DNA from: Cannabis sativa
Taxonomy: Eukaryota; Streptophyta; Magnoliopsida; Rosales; Cannabaceae
Length of the DNA: 64,000 nt
Direction: 5' to 3'
NCBI RefSeq assembly: GCF_029168945.1
Contig: NC_083603.1
Span: forward strand, 34,569,396 to 34,633,395
Shown: positions 35,754 through 48,336 of the stretch, one piece after another
Layout: each line of letters begins with the position of its first letter
How positions within the stretch are numbered: position 1 is the stretch's first letter
Notes under the pieces: generated by a model
Databases searched by the model: none
Told to the model about the DNA's origin: nothing
What the model saw: only the letters and a program-made list of their open reading frames with translations
Translations under genes and position numbers: made by a program

Positions 35754-38179
35754 TGTAACGCCCTCACTATTAGGCACGCTACCCAAGATAATTAAGAAAC
35801 CCTAATCCCTAAACGGGATTACTAAATAGAAAAGTGCGAGAAATTTAAACTTTAAATGCAAATGGAATGAAAATAAACTTGTAATAATTTTAACATTACA
35901 AACAAACAAAAGTTACATGTCTCGGGATGCCAAAAACAATTTACAAAATATTACAAGTCTGTTTCCAATAGTCGACCTAAGCGGCAAAACAGACTTACAA
36001 AAAAAAATCATCACTGGTAGACCCCAACCCGCTTGGTCTAGTGTGACCCGAACATGTACATACATCGCCCAACTCCCCTACTCATGGCTAATCAGAAAAA
36101 TATTTACCCTTTCCTGCCCAGTAGAGCACTCGCGAGCCAAGCCCAGCAAGACAGTAAAATATATCAATAATCATATATAATTCATCACATAAATAATAAT
36201 GTCATTTCATATTTGTCTGTATGACATAGACCTACGTGTTACGCTCACACGCCTATTTATGTCTATGTGGCATAGACCTACGTGTTACTCTCACACGTCT
36301 AATAACAATAAGGCCTTAGAACGGTTCATCTCGGTTCTAGTTACCGAGTTCAACCCGATTATGCCTTGAACACATAACCCTTAATTTCAATAGAAATCTA
36401 TATACATCATGGCATAATAATTAGATATTGACAATATACTAGGGTAATAACCCTAAGCCAATAAACCGCTCATTTTAGAGTAATAACTCTAATTCCGGTT
36501 TCTAGTCTTTCATATATATATCATATTCTATATAAGCGTCATTGCGCATATCTCTACATGCTAACTACTGTCTTACCTGATGTCCCGCAAATATGGAGAT
36601 TCCAAATCCCCGGGTGCTCCTGACCAAGTGTCGGTAATCCTAGTCACAATTTCGGGATACACAAGTATAGGGTTAATCCCTAAATCCATTTCCACAAATT
36701 ATAAACTTGGAATTTTAAATTCCAGATATTCACACAAAGCTCGGAAAGAGCTTTCCAACGATATAAAGAACGTTCCAAACGGAGTCCCGAGTCAAAAGTT
36801 ATGATCGAAAAAAAAAAACACACTATGCTGCCATAAAATGGCCGCGGCTACTGGGTTTAAAAACCTAGTTTCCAGCCACGAAAATGCATCCAAAAATACC
36901 AATTTTCATGCTATATCAACCCACAATCATACCAAACTTTCACCTAGCATAAACCAAGTAATTAGAGAGGAATTGCACCTAATTCACTCTCCAACAACAC
37001 CAAAAACCAGCAACTAAAAATCAGCATTCAACAATGAATTTCAGCCCCTAAACTCATCCATTTCAACTCAATTCACAACCAAAACTTAAATCCATCAAAT
37101 AGATTTTCTAATAATTAAATCAAGAGCTTAAAACACAATTCATGCATTAAAAATCCAATGGTAAAAACCCCCCAAAATTCAGATTAAACAACATAAAATT
37201 TAAAGCTCCAACTTAAGCAAAATCACCAAGAACTTCAAGCTCAAGAACTTGAACTTCAACAATTAATTTCAAAGTTCAATAACAAAATAAAAACACAATA
37301 AAATTCCTTTTAAATTCTATCTAAACCTAACCCAACATAAATTCAAAAGATCCAAGTACAAACATGCTCATATCAACAAGCAAACACCAACATGCATCTC
37401 AAGACCATCCCGATCTATTTCATGCTTTTCAACCATAAAATCACAGCAGCAACTTCATTAAATTTTAGCAATGGAAAAACTACCTCAAGCTTCAATGCAA
37501 TGATCAAGCCACAACTCCTCAAACAATTCTTCAATTTCAAGCTTGAACACCAAGCAAATCACTAATTTTTCAACAAAATACAAAGAGGGATAGAGAGAGA
37601 GAGAGGGGGGGGGGGGGGAGGGGGCTGTTTTAGGGTTAAGGTAAATGCAGAAAATGAATTTCATTTTTTTTTTACAAAGAATGCCTTTAGTTGAAAATAA
37701 ATCCAAAAATACATATTTACCATTTTGCCCCTAGGGCCATTTCTCACACACTCAAACAATTAAGGGCATTGAAGTCATTTCATATATAACACATATTTAA
37801 ATAATTTTAGATTCATCACACATAAATAAAATGCCAATAATTTATCCCAAAATTGTATTTCGGCCCCAAACCCGGTTCGGCCCGAAATACCCGGTTGTGA
37901 CTATACCGCGCCAACTTGTCAGAACACACCTGAAAAGACATCACAGTCATACTATATAATAATATAGTCCCATAAGCACATAAATATATTAATTTCATAA
38001 TTTTACCTTTCTCGGGTCAAAATTACTAAAATGCTCATGGCTCACCAACGGGGTCTTAACATGTCATAAATCATATAAATTCTCACATATTAATTTATAA
38101 AATAATATAATTCCACAATAATACAAAATTAACTAGTTAGAGTTTTGCTAATCCATTCTCTTAATCCTAGGGTATTACA
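35754..38179 (-). mobile_element. 2.4-kb chromovirus-like solo LTR with TSD CTAAA
   Basis: Ends TGTAACGCCC...CTAGGGTATTACA (on the minus strand TGTAATACCCTAGGATTAAG, a start seen in Tekay/Del chromoviruses), flanked by CTAAA at 35749-35753 and 38180-38184. It contains a roughly 46-bp direct duplication at 36211-36300 (core CATAGACCTACGTGTTAC) and a GA/poly-G tract near 37591-37624. It has no gene; the frames 35917-36180 and 36580-36804 are not recognisable. Confidence 0.85.
37591..37624. repeat. GA repeat merging into poly-G run
   Basis: A simple sequence tract of GA units followed by about 14 G and a further G-rich stretch, inside the chromovirus-like LTR. It is likely variable in length and prone to sequencing error. 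Confidence 0.8.
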
Positions 38180-38982
38180 CTAAACCCAGGAATGGGCCAG
38201 TTAGACTTTAGGGTAAACCCTTATAGTCGGCCAGCTCCCATGAGAAGACCCCATGGTTGGCCAGGTCTTGAACAAGACCCCTATGGCCGGCCAGGGTGTG
38301 TTATGGATCAAAGTGTGTGTTTTTTCAAGAACTCAAACATGTTCTTCGTGACTCAAAGAGTCAAGAATCACAACAAAGGTCAAAATTGAAGATTTTTTGT
38401 CAAGAAATCACACATTATACATCCCAAAAATACCATGTGGATTAAATTACCAAAAAGATTACAATCTAACGTGAGAATCAAGAAATATTCAAAACGAAGA
38501 AAAACTTCAAAACAACCGTTGAAAAATCAAATAAACCAGTGAATAATAGAATTTTAAAGCTTACCCACTACTAGAAACTATTGATGAAGAAGATGGGAAA
38601 CTTGAATCGTCAAAATGATGCAAAAATCTCGAGAGATGGAGGACAATGGGGTGTTAGCCTCTAGAGAGAACAAGGAGCTTTCAAAAGTTTCTTTCTGTAG
38701 AGAGAGATGGAAATGTGGGAAATGAGAAGTAAGTTCCCCCCATGAGCTTATATAGCTTTTGTGGGATCCCTTCTCACTTGCCATGCAGCACGTAACAAAA
38801 AAAAACATACAGAAGAGTAATGCTGTTAACTTACTGCTAAGGAATCTAATTAGACAGTCAAGAGAAAACATTTAAAAGGCTAAATATACTGCAAGATCTA
38901 TAAAGTTAAGGATACATCAGTCTCGACTATGCTAGAAAGTCCCTATCCACACAGATGTTCGTATAGGGACTTGAGGGGAAAG

Positions 38983-39856
38983 TGTTATCCAAAATTTTGC
39001 CCACCTTATGTGGCATGTGCACGTGTCGAAAATCAATGCCACGTGGGAGTACAATTCACTAACAAGAAGACCAGGCTATCTACTTAGCACTTCAACACCC
39101 AAAGGGTCCTAGTTTTTAGAAGGGATGACGAAATGAGAAACTGGCCACCTCAAAGGGGCTAGCCAGCAATCCCTGACTGGCCCTATGGCCAACATAGGCT
39201 GACCAGCTTCTAGATACTATGTGGCTGGCCAACATGCACCGTGGCAGATGCATGGCCATCAAGCTTTTTGCCTGGCAGGTTTTTGGTGTGTAGCTTTTAT
39301 CTGTGGATAGCAAGTCAAGCAACAAATTGGATGTTAACATCCCACAAAAATATGGGGAAAATATCAGCAACTTTCCTATTTTTGAGGGGCAATTTAGTCA
39401 GTTGAACTTTATTAATTTATTATGTAAATAAGAGCTTTATTTATTTATTTTTAAGGGATATTAGGGATGTAAGCTCTACTATATAAAGAGTATTAGTCAA
39501 ACCCTAAAATCTTAAGTCTCAAACTCTATGTCTTAAGCTCTAAGTCTGATAACTCATCTCATCTCTCTCTCACACACACATAGCCTATCTCTATCACTTG
39601 AGATTTGCCAATTCTAATTCTCACATTATAATCTTAAGAGAGCCACTCTAGATCCGACTACTATAGTGATCTAAGGGGTATTATCTCTAGTATCAATAGA
39701 ACTAAATGGGGGATATGTCATTACCCGCTAACTAAGGGGGCCAAACCTCTATAAAATCTCGTCTCTATTTATTTTTTTATTCTTATTGTGTAACACGTGG
39801 CAAGCATCGGCACTAAATACAATTTTGTTATTGGTTGGCCAAATTTGAGATCAACA
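38983..39856 (+). mobile_element. 3' LTR of Tat-type element 2
   Basis: Begins TGTTATCC after the polypurine tract and ends GAGATCAACA. The last third matches the element 1 LTR on the opposite strand (CATTACCCGCTA, CCTCTATAAAAT, GTGGCAAGCATC). A microsatellite CTCTCTCTCACACACACA lies near 39565. There is no matching 5-bp duplication, as expected with the 5' half missing. 39857-40043 beyond it is the AT-rich 3' flank of the GT14 gene. Confidence 0.75.
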
Positions 39857-40043
39857 ATTTTTATTTAATTTTAGAACTTTAAATAAAATTACTTTCGATT
39901 GAAATAAGATTTGATTATTTGATTAAATTATATATGACATTTTTATTATAACAAATAAATAACTAATAATTCGTGCATTTGCATGAAACACCAATCTAGT
40001 ATATAAATATATATATGTAAATTTGAACACATTTTTTACATCA

Positions 40044-43000
40044 TTAAGCACCAGTATTATTTAGTAGTACGTACCATGGTGCAATTCGCAACAATTGTTG
40101 TGAAGTTTCTGGTAAAAACTTTCTAGCAAAAAGAAAACATAAGGAAGTACTCTTCATATTACCACCACTATCAATATATGTACAATTTGTACCAAATCTT
40201 ATCTTATCCAAAATTTCTTCTGAAACATTCTTTTTTCCAAATGTTCCTGGATGGGCTTTCCCACCTTTGGACCAATCAACCCATGTAATACTTCGATTTG
40301 AGTTTGCCTCTGGAAAAAGAATGTTGATAAGTGTGGGGATATAATGCTCATCTGCGTAACAAGGAGGATTACAATACTTTTGAAAAATTGGATAGTATTT
40401 TGAGTCTGACACTATCTCTACAGAAAGCTTTCGATTGGAGGCAAACCATTGCGATCCTTTTCGCCAGTTGGATAAGGATATTTGAGGGGACATTTCAGAA
40501 GAGTATCTTCCTTGACCTTCCCTTCCAGGATCATCAAATAGTTGGACAAAGTTGAGTTTTGTGTTGATTAAATAGTTGTATGTGTTGGTGAAGTTGAAGA
40601 GAGGAATGCATGCCTCAGATAGCAAAACAAATCTCTCATTTGACAAGTCTAAGAGTGCACTAGCTATAAGTCTTCTTTCTGCATCGGTCATTGTCGATTT
40701 TCCCCAGTGCACTTGCTGCATGTTAAACAATCTTTTTACGTTATCTTTATATTATCAAAAAACTCTATTATACATTATACTTTATACTACAATTACTTTT
40801 TCCTTTTACATTGTTTACTCTATTTTTTTTTATATATATGAAAAAATTATTAGATTGAGTACCCGACTAGTTGCTTGATTATTTACCTTTTACATATTTA
40901 TAATATTTTTTTAGTCAAGAAAATATATTACAATCTATAGGGTAACCATTTACCACTTACTAATATTATAGGTAATTATATTTACCATTACGGTATCTTG
41001 TTACTATCGTAGTAATAAACATTTACTCATATTATATCATATTATATACCATCAGGAGAATTTGTTAGAATCTTATTAGTAACTAGTTTCCTATTACATG
41101 TAGCCCAATTAAGTGTAACTAGTTAGTATCCTTAGTACTAACAAGTTATCGATTGTGTGAATCTAAATGTCAATGTATAGATACTTTTTTAATATCAATT
41201 ACTAGTTACCTATAAATTTAACAATAGTAAAATTTAGTTTTTTTTAATTAATTGCATGATAGCCAATTATTATATTTTGGTAAATAATTAACTATATTTA
41301 TATTAATATATCTAGCGTGATATTTTTAGCTAACATGTAACCCTTTCCAAGGTAACTACTTACCTATCACAGGGTAACTACTTACCTATCACTAGTTATC
41401 TTCAAAAGGTAATTGGTTTGCCCTCACATGGTAACTGCTTATCTTTCCTAGAGTAACTACTTACCCCTCCGAGGGTTACCAGTTAATAAATGATTGAAAC
41501 TAATTACTATAACTTGTTAAATATAATTAAAATAAAATAAAATCTAAAAATATGAAAGGTAATTGATTGCGCCTACTCTAACCTTAAAAGTACAAAAGTG
41601 ACAATAAAAATACTAAAAGTATATTTATACTACTCGAAGGCTTATGTAATAACTACAAGATTAGACATGAAAATTAACAGATTATTAACAATTTAGTAAT
41701 AATTAATTAGTAAATTATATTATACGTGCATATAATTCTCAATTATAGAAATTTTATTCTAAGTGCACTAATTGTAATATGAAATTTAATATTTTTCACG
41801 TTTTATGCCCGACAATAGTGAAAACTTGATGGAATGACCAATAGTATCACGGTATTGCAATTTAGTATTTTGGAATAAACGCAGAAAGATTTATGGATAG
41901 TTAAAATTTTGAAATTATGTGGGGAACTGAGTTATGACCATTATACTCTTAATTTTGTCAGTAATTTCGTATGTTTGTTAAGGCACAATTGGTCCTTTTT
42001 CCAAATAAACTAATTTAATTAGTTATTTAAACCTTTTTGGTAGATTAGTGTGTAAAGATTGAGGATATATTCTGAAAACATTAAAATAATCAAGAGAAAA
42101 TTATATTAATCAAAAACCAAAACGAAATTTCTCTCTCTTCCCTAGACTAAACCAAGGAAGACTAACCATTTTTTAGACAAATTCTACTAATTGGTGCAAG
42201 TTTTCAAGTTGTAATTGAAGAGTAATTAGTAAAAATTGCAAGGTAAAACCCTAGTCTCTTTATCTTGGTAGTTTTGAAGAGAAAAAGTTTTTAGGTTCTC
42301 TAGTTTGTGTTGAGTTTAGACATGTTTAATTGCTTGTTTTTAATTGAGAATTATATTTGAATTGTGGAAATATTGCAGTTGTAGTTGACTGAAACCAAGT
42401 TTGAGTTTTAAAAACTCAAAATTTGGAGCTTCAATTGTATTTTTTAATTATGGGTTTAATGTTTGTTACTAAGTTGTAGTTTAGATTTTGAACTTATTAT
42501 AGGAATGTCCTGAAAATTTTGGTAGAGTTTAAACAGGTGTAGGGTAGATTTTAGTTGCAAAACTCGAGTTCGGGAAACTCTAATACAAAAAGGGTACCAA
42601 TTTGGGGGAAACAAATAAATGTGTCTTGCCCAGAATTTTGGGCAACTGTTTAGGGATCCGGTCGTCCATTTAGGAGAATTTTTGGGTACCATAGTTTTTA
42701 TATTTTCTCAGTATTTAGCATACTGCAACGATATTTATCAATATGGAAACTTCAAATTATGAGTTTAAGCTCCTGAAAGTATTTTAGTGAGACACTTATT
42801 AGTTTTACGTTAATGTGACATAAGGTCTTCGCTCATTAAGCAATTTTCCACTCAGGTTAACTACTACACTTGATTATGGAATTAAGATAAGATTAATATT
42901 CAGATACACATATGTACATGTTTAGTGTATATGTACTTGATTATGGGCTTTTTGTAGAAACCCTAGATGAGTCATGGGCATGACCATGCTTGTATTTTAG

Positions 43001-46000
43001 CCTATAAATGCCCATTTATTTATACGTAAAGGGGGAATCAAAAAAAGTAATAGCCGAAGCTCTGTGAAAATATCTCTAAGCTTTCTTCTCCCTCAAGAGA
43101 AACCAAGAGAGCAGAGTTAGAGTTATACTGTAAATACCATTGTAATATATTAAACACGACTTATAAGGCCAATATAATGATTCGTGGACTTGGGATTATC
43201 AATATCCAAACCACATAAAACTCTTTATCTATTTTATTTAATGTTTTTACTATTTCTTAAGCTCTAACTTAATAAGTTTCCAAAAATCTCAGTAAGCACT
43301 AGAGTAGTGAGTGTAATTTGGTGTTATGGTTAATTGTACTTATAGTGTGGATTGATTATACCACATCAGTGTGATTAGAGTTCTGAGTATAGGCTAATAT
43401 TATGGTTAATTGTACTATAGTTAAGAACGTTCAAGACTCACTTATACGCGTTGGACAGTGTACTTATGGTAATTAGGTGTATGGGCGCCTAATTACTGAT
43501 CAAATATATGTTATATGTTTTATACTTTTCTTATTGAGTCTCTCGACTCACAGATATGTTTTCATGTGAGTAAAGCCAAGATTAAGACTGAACAATAGTG
43601 AGTGTAGAGATGGATGAAAATTATACATATCCGAACAGTTAAACCTGAAGGATTACAATCTTCGAAACAACACATGCTTAGTTTTCGTTGCCGCTAAATG
43701 ACACTTTTGGTAATATATATGTTATGAATATTTTGAAAAATAGTTTTCGAGATCCTTGACTTGTAAATATTGTAATTATGTTATAAAGTTTAGTATAGTG
43801 TTATTTAAGGTTATTTGCAGCATAAATACTAAATATTTTTAATTTTTTACACTTAAATACCACATCTTTTTTTTTTTTTCAACGGGTTAAATACCCAGAG
43901 CTTAGTTTTACCTACTCCCATTACTACTATTTTGTTAAATATAACTGAGAATATTTCTATCATTTTAAAAAATTTATTAATTAAATTTAAAAATAAAAAA
44001 AAATTACAAATAAATTATTATTTTTATAAATAATATTTGTAAATAAGTTATAAAAACAAATAATTAATTTTTTTTTATTATTTTTTCAATCTCTAGATTC
44101 CTGACATTTCTAGCAAAAAAAGAGCAAAAGAAAAAGGAAACAACAATGAAGGATTAGTCCTGGACGCAGGCAAAACGTGCAGAAACGAGTAAGAAGAAGT
44201 GATCTGCCATGGACTCCGGCAAAACATAAAGATTTGACATGAAGGAGAGGATATGTGGTGCCTCGGGTCTGAGATCGATGCGAGCAAGGGAGAGGGTGAA
44301 GGAGGTCTATTTGAGCCGCCACTAATGTTCACTAATGTTCGAGGTGGAGGATGGTGGTTGCCCTTGAGTTTTTGGGTTCTAATTGTTTGATGAGTTTGAT
44401 TTATGGTTTTGCATAAAGAAAAATAAAGATTTATGGGTGAGGAATTTGAGGAGCCAAAGTCAGATTTTTTAATTATTTGAATTATTTCACCAAATAAATT
44501 TAAGTTTTGTTTGATAAATTTATAATGAATTAGTAATCCTTTTGTAGGGTTTTTTTTTTTTTTTTTTGTGATTGTAGTTACTGTAATTGTTTGAAATAAT
44601 AATGAAAATATAGAATCTGCCAACAAACAAAAAGGAGGAGAGAGAGATTTTAATATTATTTAGTTTTTTGTTTTTTTAAAAAATTATGAAGTGGACCAAT
44701 ACCTGAGTAACACATGGCATAGAAATTTTCTCAGTTATATTTAACAGAAAAGTAGTAACGGGAGTAGATAAAACTAAACTTTGGGTATTTAATCCGTAAA
44801 AAAAAATATGATATTTAAATATATAAAATTAAAAAATATTTAGTATTTATACCGCAAATAACTCTTTTATTTATTACGAATTTTTGTAAACACACTTTTA
44901 TTTTAAAATCTTATGATTAACAAAAGTTGGCACAATAATTAAGTGAACACCATAGCATACCTAAGCTAATAGGACGTCACAACTTAACCAACGTATTGAC
45001 GTAATAAATAACCTGCCCAACTAAGGTAGAGTTTAGTTGGGAGGAATAAAAATATAGAAATAGGAATGAGAATAAGAAAAGAAATAGAATAAAATTTAAA
45101 ATGCATAAAAAATTAATAAAAAAAACATTAAATTTTTTCTCTTATTATATTGGAATAGTCTTTCCTTTTTAAAATGGAATAGTCATTCCACTAAAATGAT
45201 AGAAAAAGCATTCCATTGGAATGTCATTCTAATACTTTAAAATGCAACTAAACAAAGTAATGTAATGAAAATTATTTCCTTTCTATTTCATTCAATTTCA
45301 TTAACTCCAACCAAACGCCACCTAAACTATTTATAAACTCTATTGAAAAAACAAATTAAAAAAGTTAATTACATGATGCTGAAATCAATTTATTATCAGG
45401 AAACATTTGTATATTTTTTCAATTAATGTGTTAGTGTGTCTTAAAAAAAATTGTACATTCATGCTTCGTCATAGTATTAATGATGATGATATATTTAACA
45501 ATTTTGCTATTGTAGAAAATCACAACATTGTTTGGGGATCTAAGCAATATATGCCCTTGAATAGCAATGTTATATCAGTTTATCTTCACATAATTATCTA
45601 CCCCAGAATAAACGATTGATGGCCCAAACAACATCTCTAATTCAGTTGTTTCTACCCCTAAACATTAGAAGAAAAATATAAAGAAAATGCAAAAGAATAA
45701 AAGAAGAAAAAAAAATAAAAATAGAAAAGAAAAATAAAGAAGTACCTAGTCATAACCTTAAAAAAGTATTCTACAACCCAAAAAAGTGCGGAAAGAAATT
45801 ATTCTAAAAAATTTACACAAAATAAAGAAAAAAAAAAATAAAGGAAGAAATCTGGAGATAAAAGAATTTTTTTAAGAAGAAGTAGCAAAGACAAAACTAA
45901 AGTCAAATAACTATTAAAATACAAAATAAAATATGTATATAGTACAAAAATAATAACACTTATGAAAAAAGTTATAATAGAAATCATTAAAATAATTATA

Positions 46001-48272
46001 TATAAAATCATAAATAAATAAAAAAGAAGAGGTTTTAATGGTTACATAAATATGTAACAAGTTATATTTTTTTAACCATTAGATTAATATTGAATGGTTG
46101 TGATTAATTTAAAAATTAAATAAAAATAAATAATAATTAACTTATAACCTAATAGTCACTTAGTAATTTATTTCCTTATAAAATTTTAATGAAAATTAAT
46201 TATATTTTAAAATTAAATTAATTATAATTATTAATTAATTTTTTGTAATTTATTATTAAATAAGGATCTTTTTAACAATTTTTTTCCTTTAAATTATTAA
46301 AATTTTTATAGCAAAACTCTTTATAATTTAAAATTATACACGTATAATTTCATAATTAAAATTTTATTACACTTATAACTTTAATTTAAAATTATTATAC
46401 TTAATTATTAGTTTTTTTATTTAAATTTTTAAAATAAAAAAGTGAAATAAATTGAATGTATTTTTTTAAAAAATGGCTAAATTCCTGCATTTTTTTTTTA
46501 TAATGGGTCATTTACTAAAAAACAAAATTAGAATCAAAAAAATAAAGTCAAGCTCCCTCAGAAAACGAAATAACCTCAAACTCGAATAGAAAAACTCATA
46601 CTTAGTTCTTCTTGTTATAAAAAAATAATTTAATAACATTTAAAAATTTATTATACAAGAAGAGAATTCTAATTTATGTAAAAAGAAGTCTAATTTTTTG
46701 TAAAAAAAATAAAATAATATTGATTATAAATATTATAATTAAATGACTTAACTGTTAAAATAATTACAGATGGATTTATATAAAATATTATTTATAATTA
46801 ATAATTGCTAAAATAGATCTTGTTAAATATTCAATTAATTATTTTAAAAAAATAATTAATTATAATTAATTGATTCTAAAAAAGGAAGTTATTTATTAGT
46901 AACCTGCTATTATAAGTAAAAGAAAAATGTAATCATAATAGTTACAATAAAAATGTAACCATTAAGTAATTACCCAAATCACAAAACTAATTTCCTAATT
47001 TTTAAAAACTAAATAAAAATGAAAATATAACATAAATATAAATTTACACGTATAGAAAAACAAAACCCATAGTCATAATTTTTTTGAAAATAAAAAAAAA
47101 AAATCATGAAATTAGGGAGCATTTGGTAATACTTTTTGTTTTTTTAATTTTTTAATTACAAAAATGAATGTAAAAGTTCTTAAGAAATAAAAATGTGTTT
47201 TATAACCTTGTTTATTAATTTTTTTTTAAAAAAATCACAAATGTGTATTTTATAATTTTTATTTTTTGATTTTATTTAAGTCAGGTCTAGAGTTTGGGGC
47301 CGGGGCCGTTGTCGAGTTCGGAACTGGGGCTGGGATAGGAGACCGAGTCCCAAGGTCCAAGTTAGGGTCAAAGTCCAAAATATTGATTTAAGAAAAGAAA
47401 TATTTAAAAAAGTTGTGAAAGTAATTTTTTTTTCAAAATTCTTAATTGAAAAATTGAAAAGTAAAATTTTTAAAATATTTTTACTTTTTTAATTAAAAAA
47501 ATAAAAATTTATTAAAAAAGTATTACGAAAAACTTTAGTATTCTAAAAATTCCCATATGTTTTGTTATATATAAAAAAAAAAAGATAATTATAAAAACTC
47601 CCATACTTTTTGTAAGCATTTGAAAAAAAAAATGTAAAATTATGTAATTTTCACTTAATTATATAAAAAAATATATTTTTAATAATTAATTACCTTACTT
47701 GGAATTCTTCTTTTGTAGAAAACAGAATCTTGAGTAGTTGAATCCACGAAAGAAGGATGTGTGTGAACATAAATACTATAAAGCTCTTTGTGACCCTTAA
47801 AGAATATCTCCCAAATTGGAGCAAAAGGTAAATTTCCCTTTGTCAAGAACATGAAAGCCACTTTAGGTACTCGGCTGTTGGGATATTCTCTAGTTCTTGA
47901 AACAAATGAAGCCCGCCACAACAACTCATTATCATCAAGATCATGCACAAAATTTGAGCTCTCTCTATTATTAATGGCTTCAAAAACGCTGTTGTAGGGA
48001 GTCGGTGGCGGTGGCGGTGGTGGCTGGGGCAACGATGGCAGTGGTGGTGGCAGTAGTGCAAATAAATTCGATGACAAAAGAATATCGGAAGTTGTACTAA
48101 TTTGTGACATTATATCGAAGCTTTGGAAGCAAAATACGGCTGTTATTCCAAGGGTCAAACCAATGAGAAAAAATGAAAAGTTGAAAATATAACTTAGGTG
48201 ACCGTAGGATGTAGATCTACTAAGAAATTTGGCTATTGGCAGAGGTTTGTGTTGCTCTTTTGCATTTCCCAT
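40044..48272 (-). CDS. GT14 (Core-2/I-branching type) glycosyltransferase, copy 1
   Basis: Exon 1 48272-47694 (193 codons), exon 2 40715-40044 (223 aa plus stop), 416 aa. The borders are AAG|GTAATT and TGCAG|CAA, phase 0. The start MGNAKEQ is chosen because copy 2 begins MGNDQKK. Layout of a Golgi type II membrane protein: short cytosolic tail, membrane segment at about residues 29-49, Pro-rich stem 75-92, then the catalytic PF02485 domain with FMFLTKG (140-146), FFKGH, HTHPSF, WGKS (197-200), DAERRL (204-209), LLSEACIPLFNF (224-235), WRKGSQWF (277-284), C308/C312, DEHY (315-318) and WVDW (338-341). The family includes rice BC10 and probably adds sugars to wall or arabinogalactan glycans; the substrate here is unknown. 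The frame is intact and length is normal. Confidence 0.92.
41800..43800 (+). mobile_element. Probable LTR debris (chromovirus-like, with an LTR promoter)
   Basis: Near 42995 there is GCCTATAAATGCCC followed by a leader-like stretch (AGCCGAAGCTCTGTG, CTTTCTTCTCCC) typical of a retrotransposon LTR. 43530-43600 (GAGTCTCTCGACTCACAGATAT, then GTGAGTAAAGCCAAG) resembles the end of chromovirus LTRs. 43290-43430 repeats TGGTTAATTGTAC. No TSD or clear ends were found. Confidence 0.4.
43810..44862. mobile_element. Mutator-like non-autonomous element with ~150-bp terminal inverted repeats
   Basis: The left end GTTATTTGCAGCATAAATAC and about 150 following bases match the reverse complement of the right end (44700-44862), including ATACTAAATATTTTT, TTAAATACCC, TACTCCC and GTTAAATATAACTGAGA. 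Long inverted repeats with no transposase are typical of non-autonomous MULEs. A clear 9-bp duplication could not be found, so the exact ends may be off by a few bases. The middle (about 44090-44630) has gene-like composition. Confidence 0.7.
45025..45322. mobile_element. Tourist (PIF/Harbinger) MITE, 298 bp
   Basis: Ends GGTAGAGTTTAGTTGG and complement of CCAACCAAACGCCACC (13 of 16 match), flanked by TAA at 45022-45024 and 45323-45325, the usual TWA target of this class. Internal sub-repeats read GGAATAGTC/GACTATTCC. No coding capacity. Confidence 0.75.
47114..47552. mobile_element. Probable MITE with GC-rich centre
   Basis: GGTAATACTTTTT near the left end and its near-complement AAAAAGTATTACG near the right end flank AT-rich arms around a GC-rich centre (47280-47375, GGGGCCGGGGCCG). 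The outer ends are imperfect and no target duplication is certain. Confidence 0.35.
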
Positions 48273-48317
48273 TGTGGCGTTGAGTGAGAAGACAATGTTT
48301 TTGGTATACATATAGTG

Positions 48318-48336
48318 AATATATAGGACTATATAA
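48318..48336 (-). promoter_or_regulatory. Candidate TATA box of GT14 copy 1
   Basis: On the minus strand CTTATATAGTCCTATATATT lies about 50-65 bp before the chosen ATG (48272). The longer in-frame start at 48350 would lie beyond this box, which favours the shorter protein. No transcript evidence is available. Confidence 0.4.

Larger units (their letters stand above)
34990..38765 (-). pseudogene. Opposite-strand gene of element 2, 5' part only
   Basis: On the minus strand there is a TATATAA box at 38748-38754, a leader exon ending at 38565 with GTGG|GTAAGCTT exactly as in element 1 (13505-13517), then intron sequence with repeated GGCCGGCC-like words (38185-38310, 35650-35750) matching 14340-14600, and an intron end near 35360 where CTTTGTCAGGTT.CTCACCTCC aligns with element 1 (14841-14865). 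The acceptor AG is lost (ATACATG). Exon 2 sequence fades by 34990. No protein can be made; the value lies in showing that the promoter and splice site are conserved. Confidence 0.6.
34990..39856 (+). mobile_element. Ty3/gypsy element 2 (Tat-type), 3' half, opposite orientation
   Basis: Plus-strand element shown by PPT 38969-38982 and 3' LTR 38983-39856. Upstream, the reverse strand matches element 1 across the opposite-strand gene's exon 2, intron 1 and exon 1. gag and pol are absent. It abuts the truncated LTR of element 1 at 34989. It is interrupted by the solo LTR 35754-38179. Confidence 0.7.
40716..47693 (-). other. 6,978-bp intron of GT14 copy 1
   Basis: Same position and phase as the 1,073-bp intron of copy 2. 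It contains LTR-like debris (about 41800-43800), a Mutator-like element (43810-44862), a Tourist MITE (45025-45322), another probable MITE (47114-47552) and very AT-rich sequence (40731-41780 and 45326-47113) in which I recognise nothing. Near 41340-41480 the words GTAACTACTTACC and GGTAACTGCTTATC repeat several times. Confidence 0.85.

Noticed and set aside
43801..44871. A 9-bp target duplication for the Mutator-like element
   Set aside because: Flanks TTATTTAAG and TCTTTTATT are only both T/A-rich; no clean match, so none is claimed.
45326..47113. Genes or RNA in the AT-rich intron stretch
   Set aside because: Only low-complexity AT-rich sequence; short frames such as 45407-45619 and 45799-46011 have no support.
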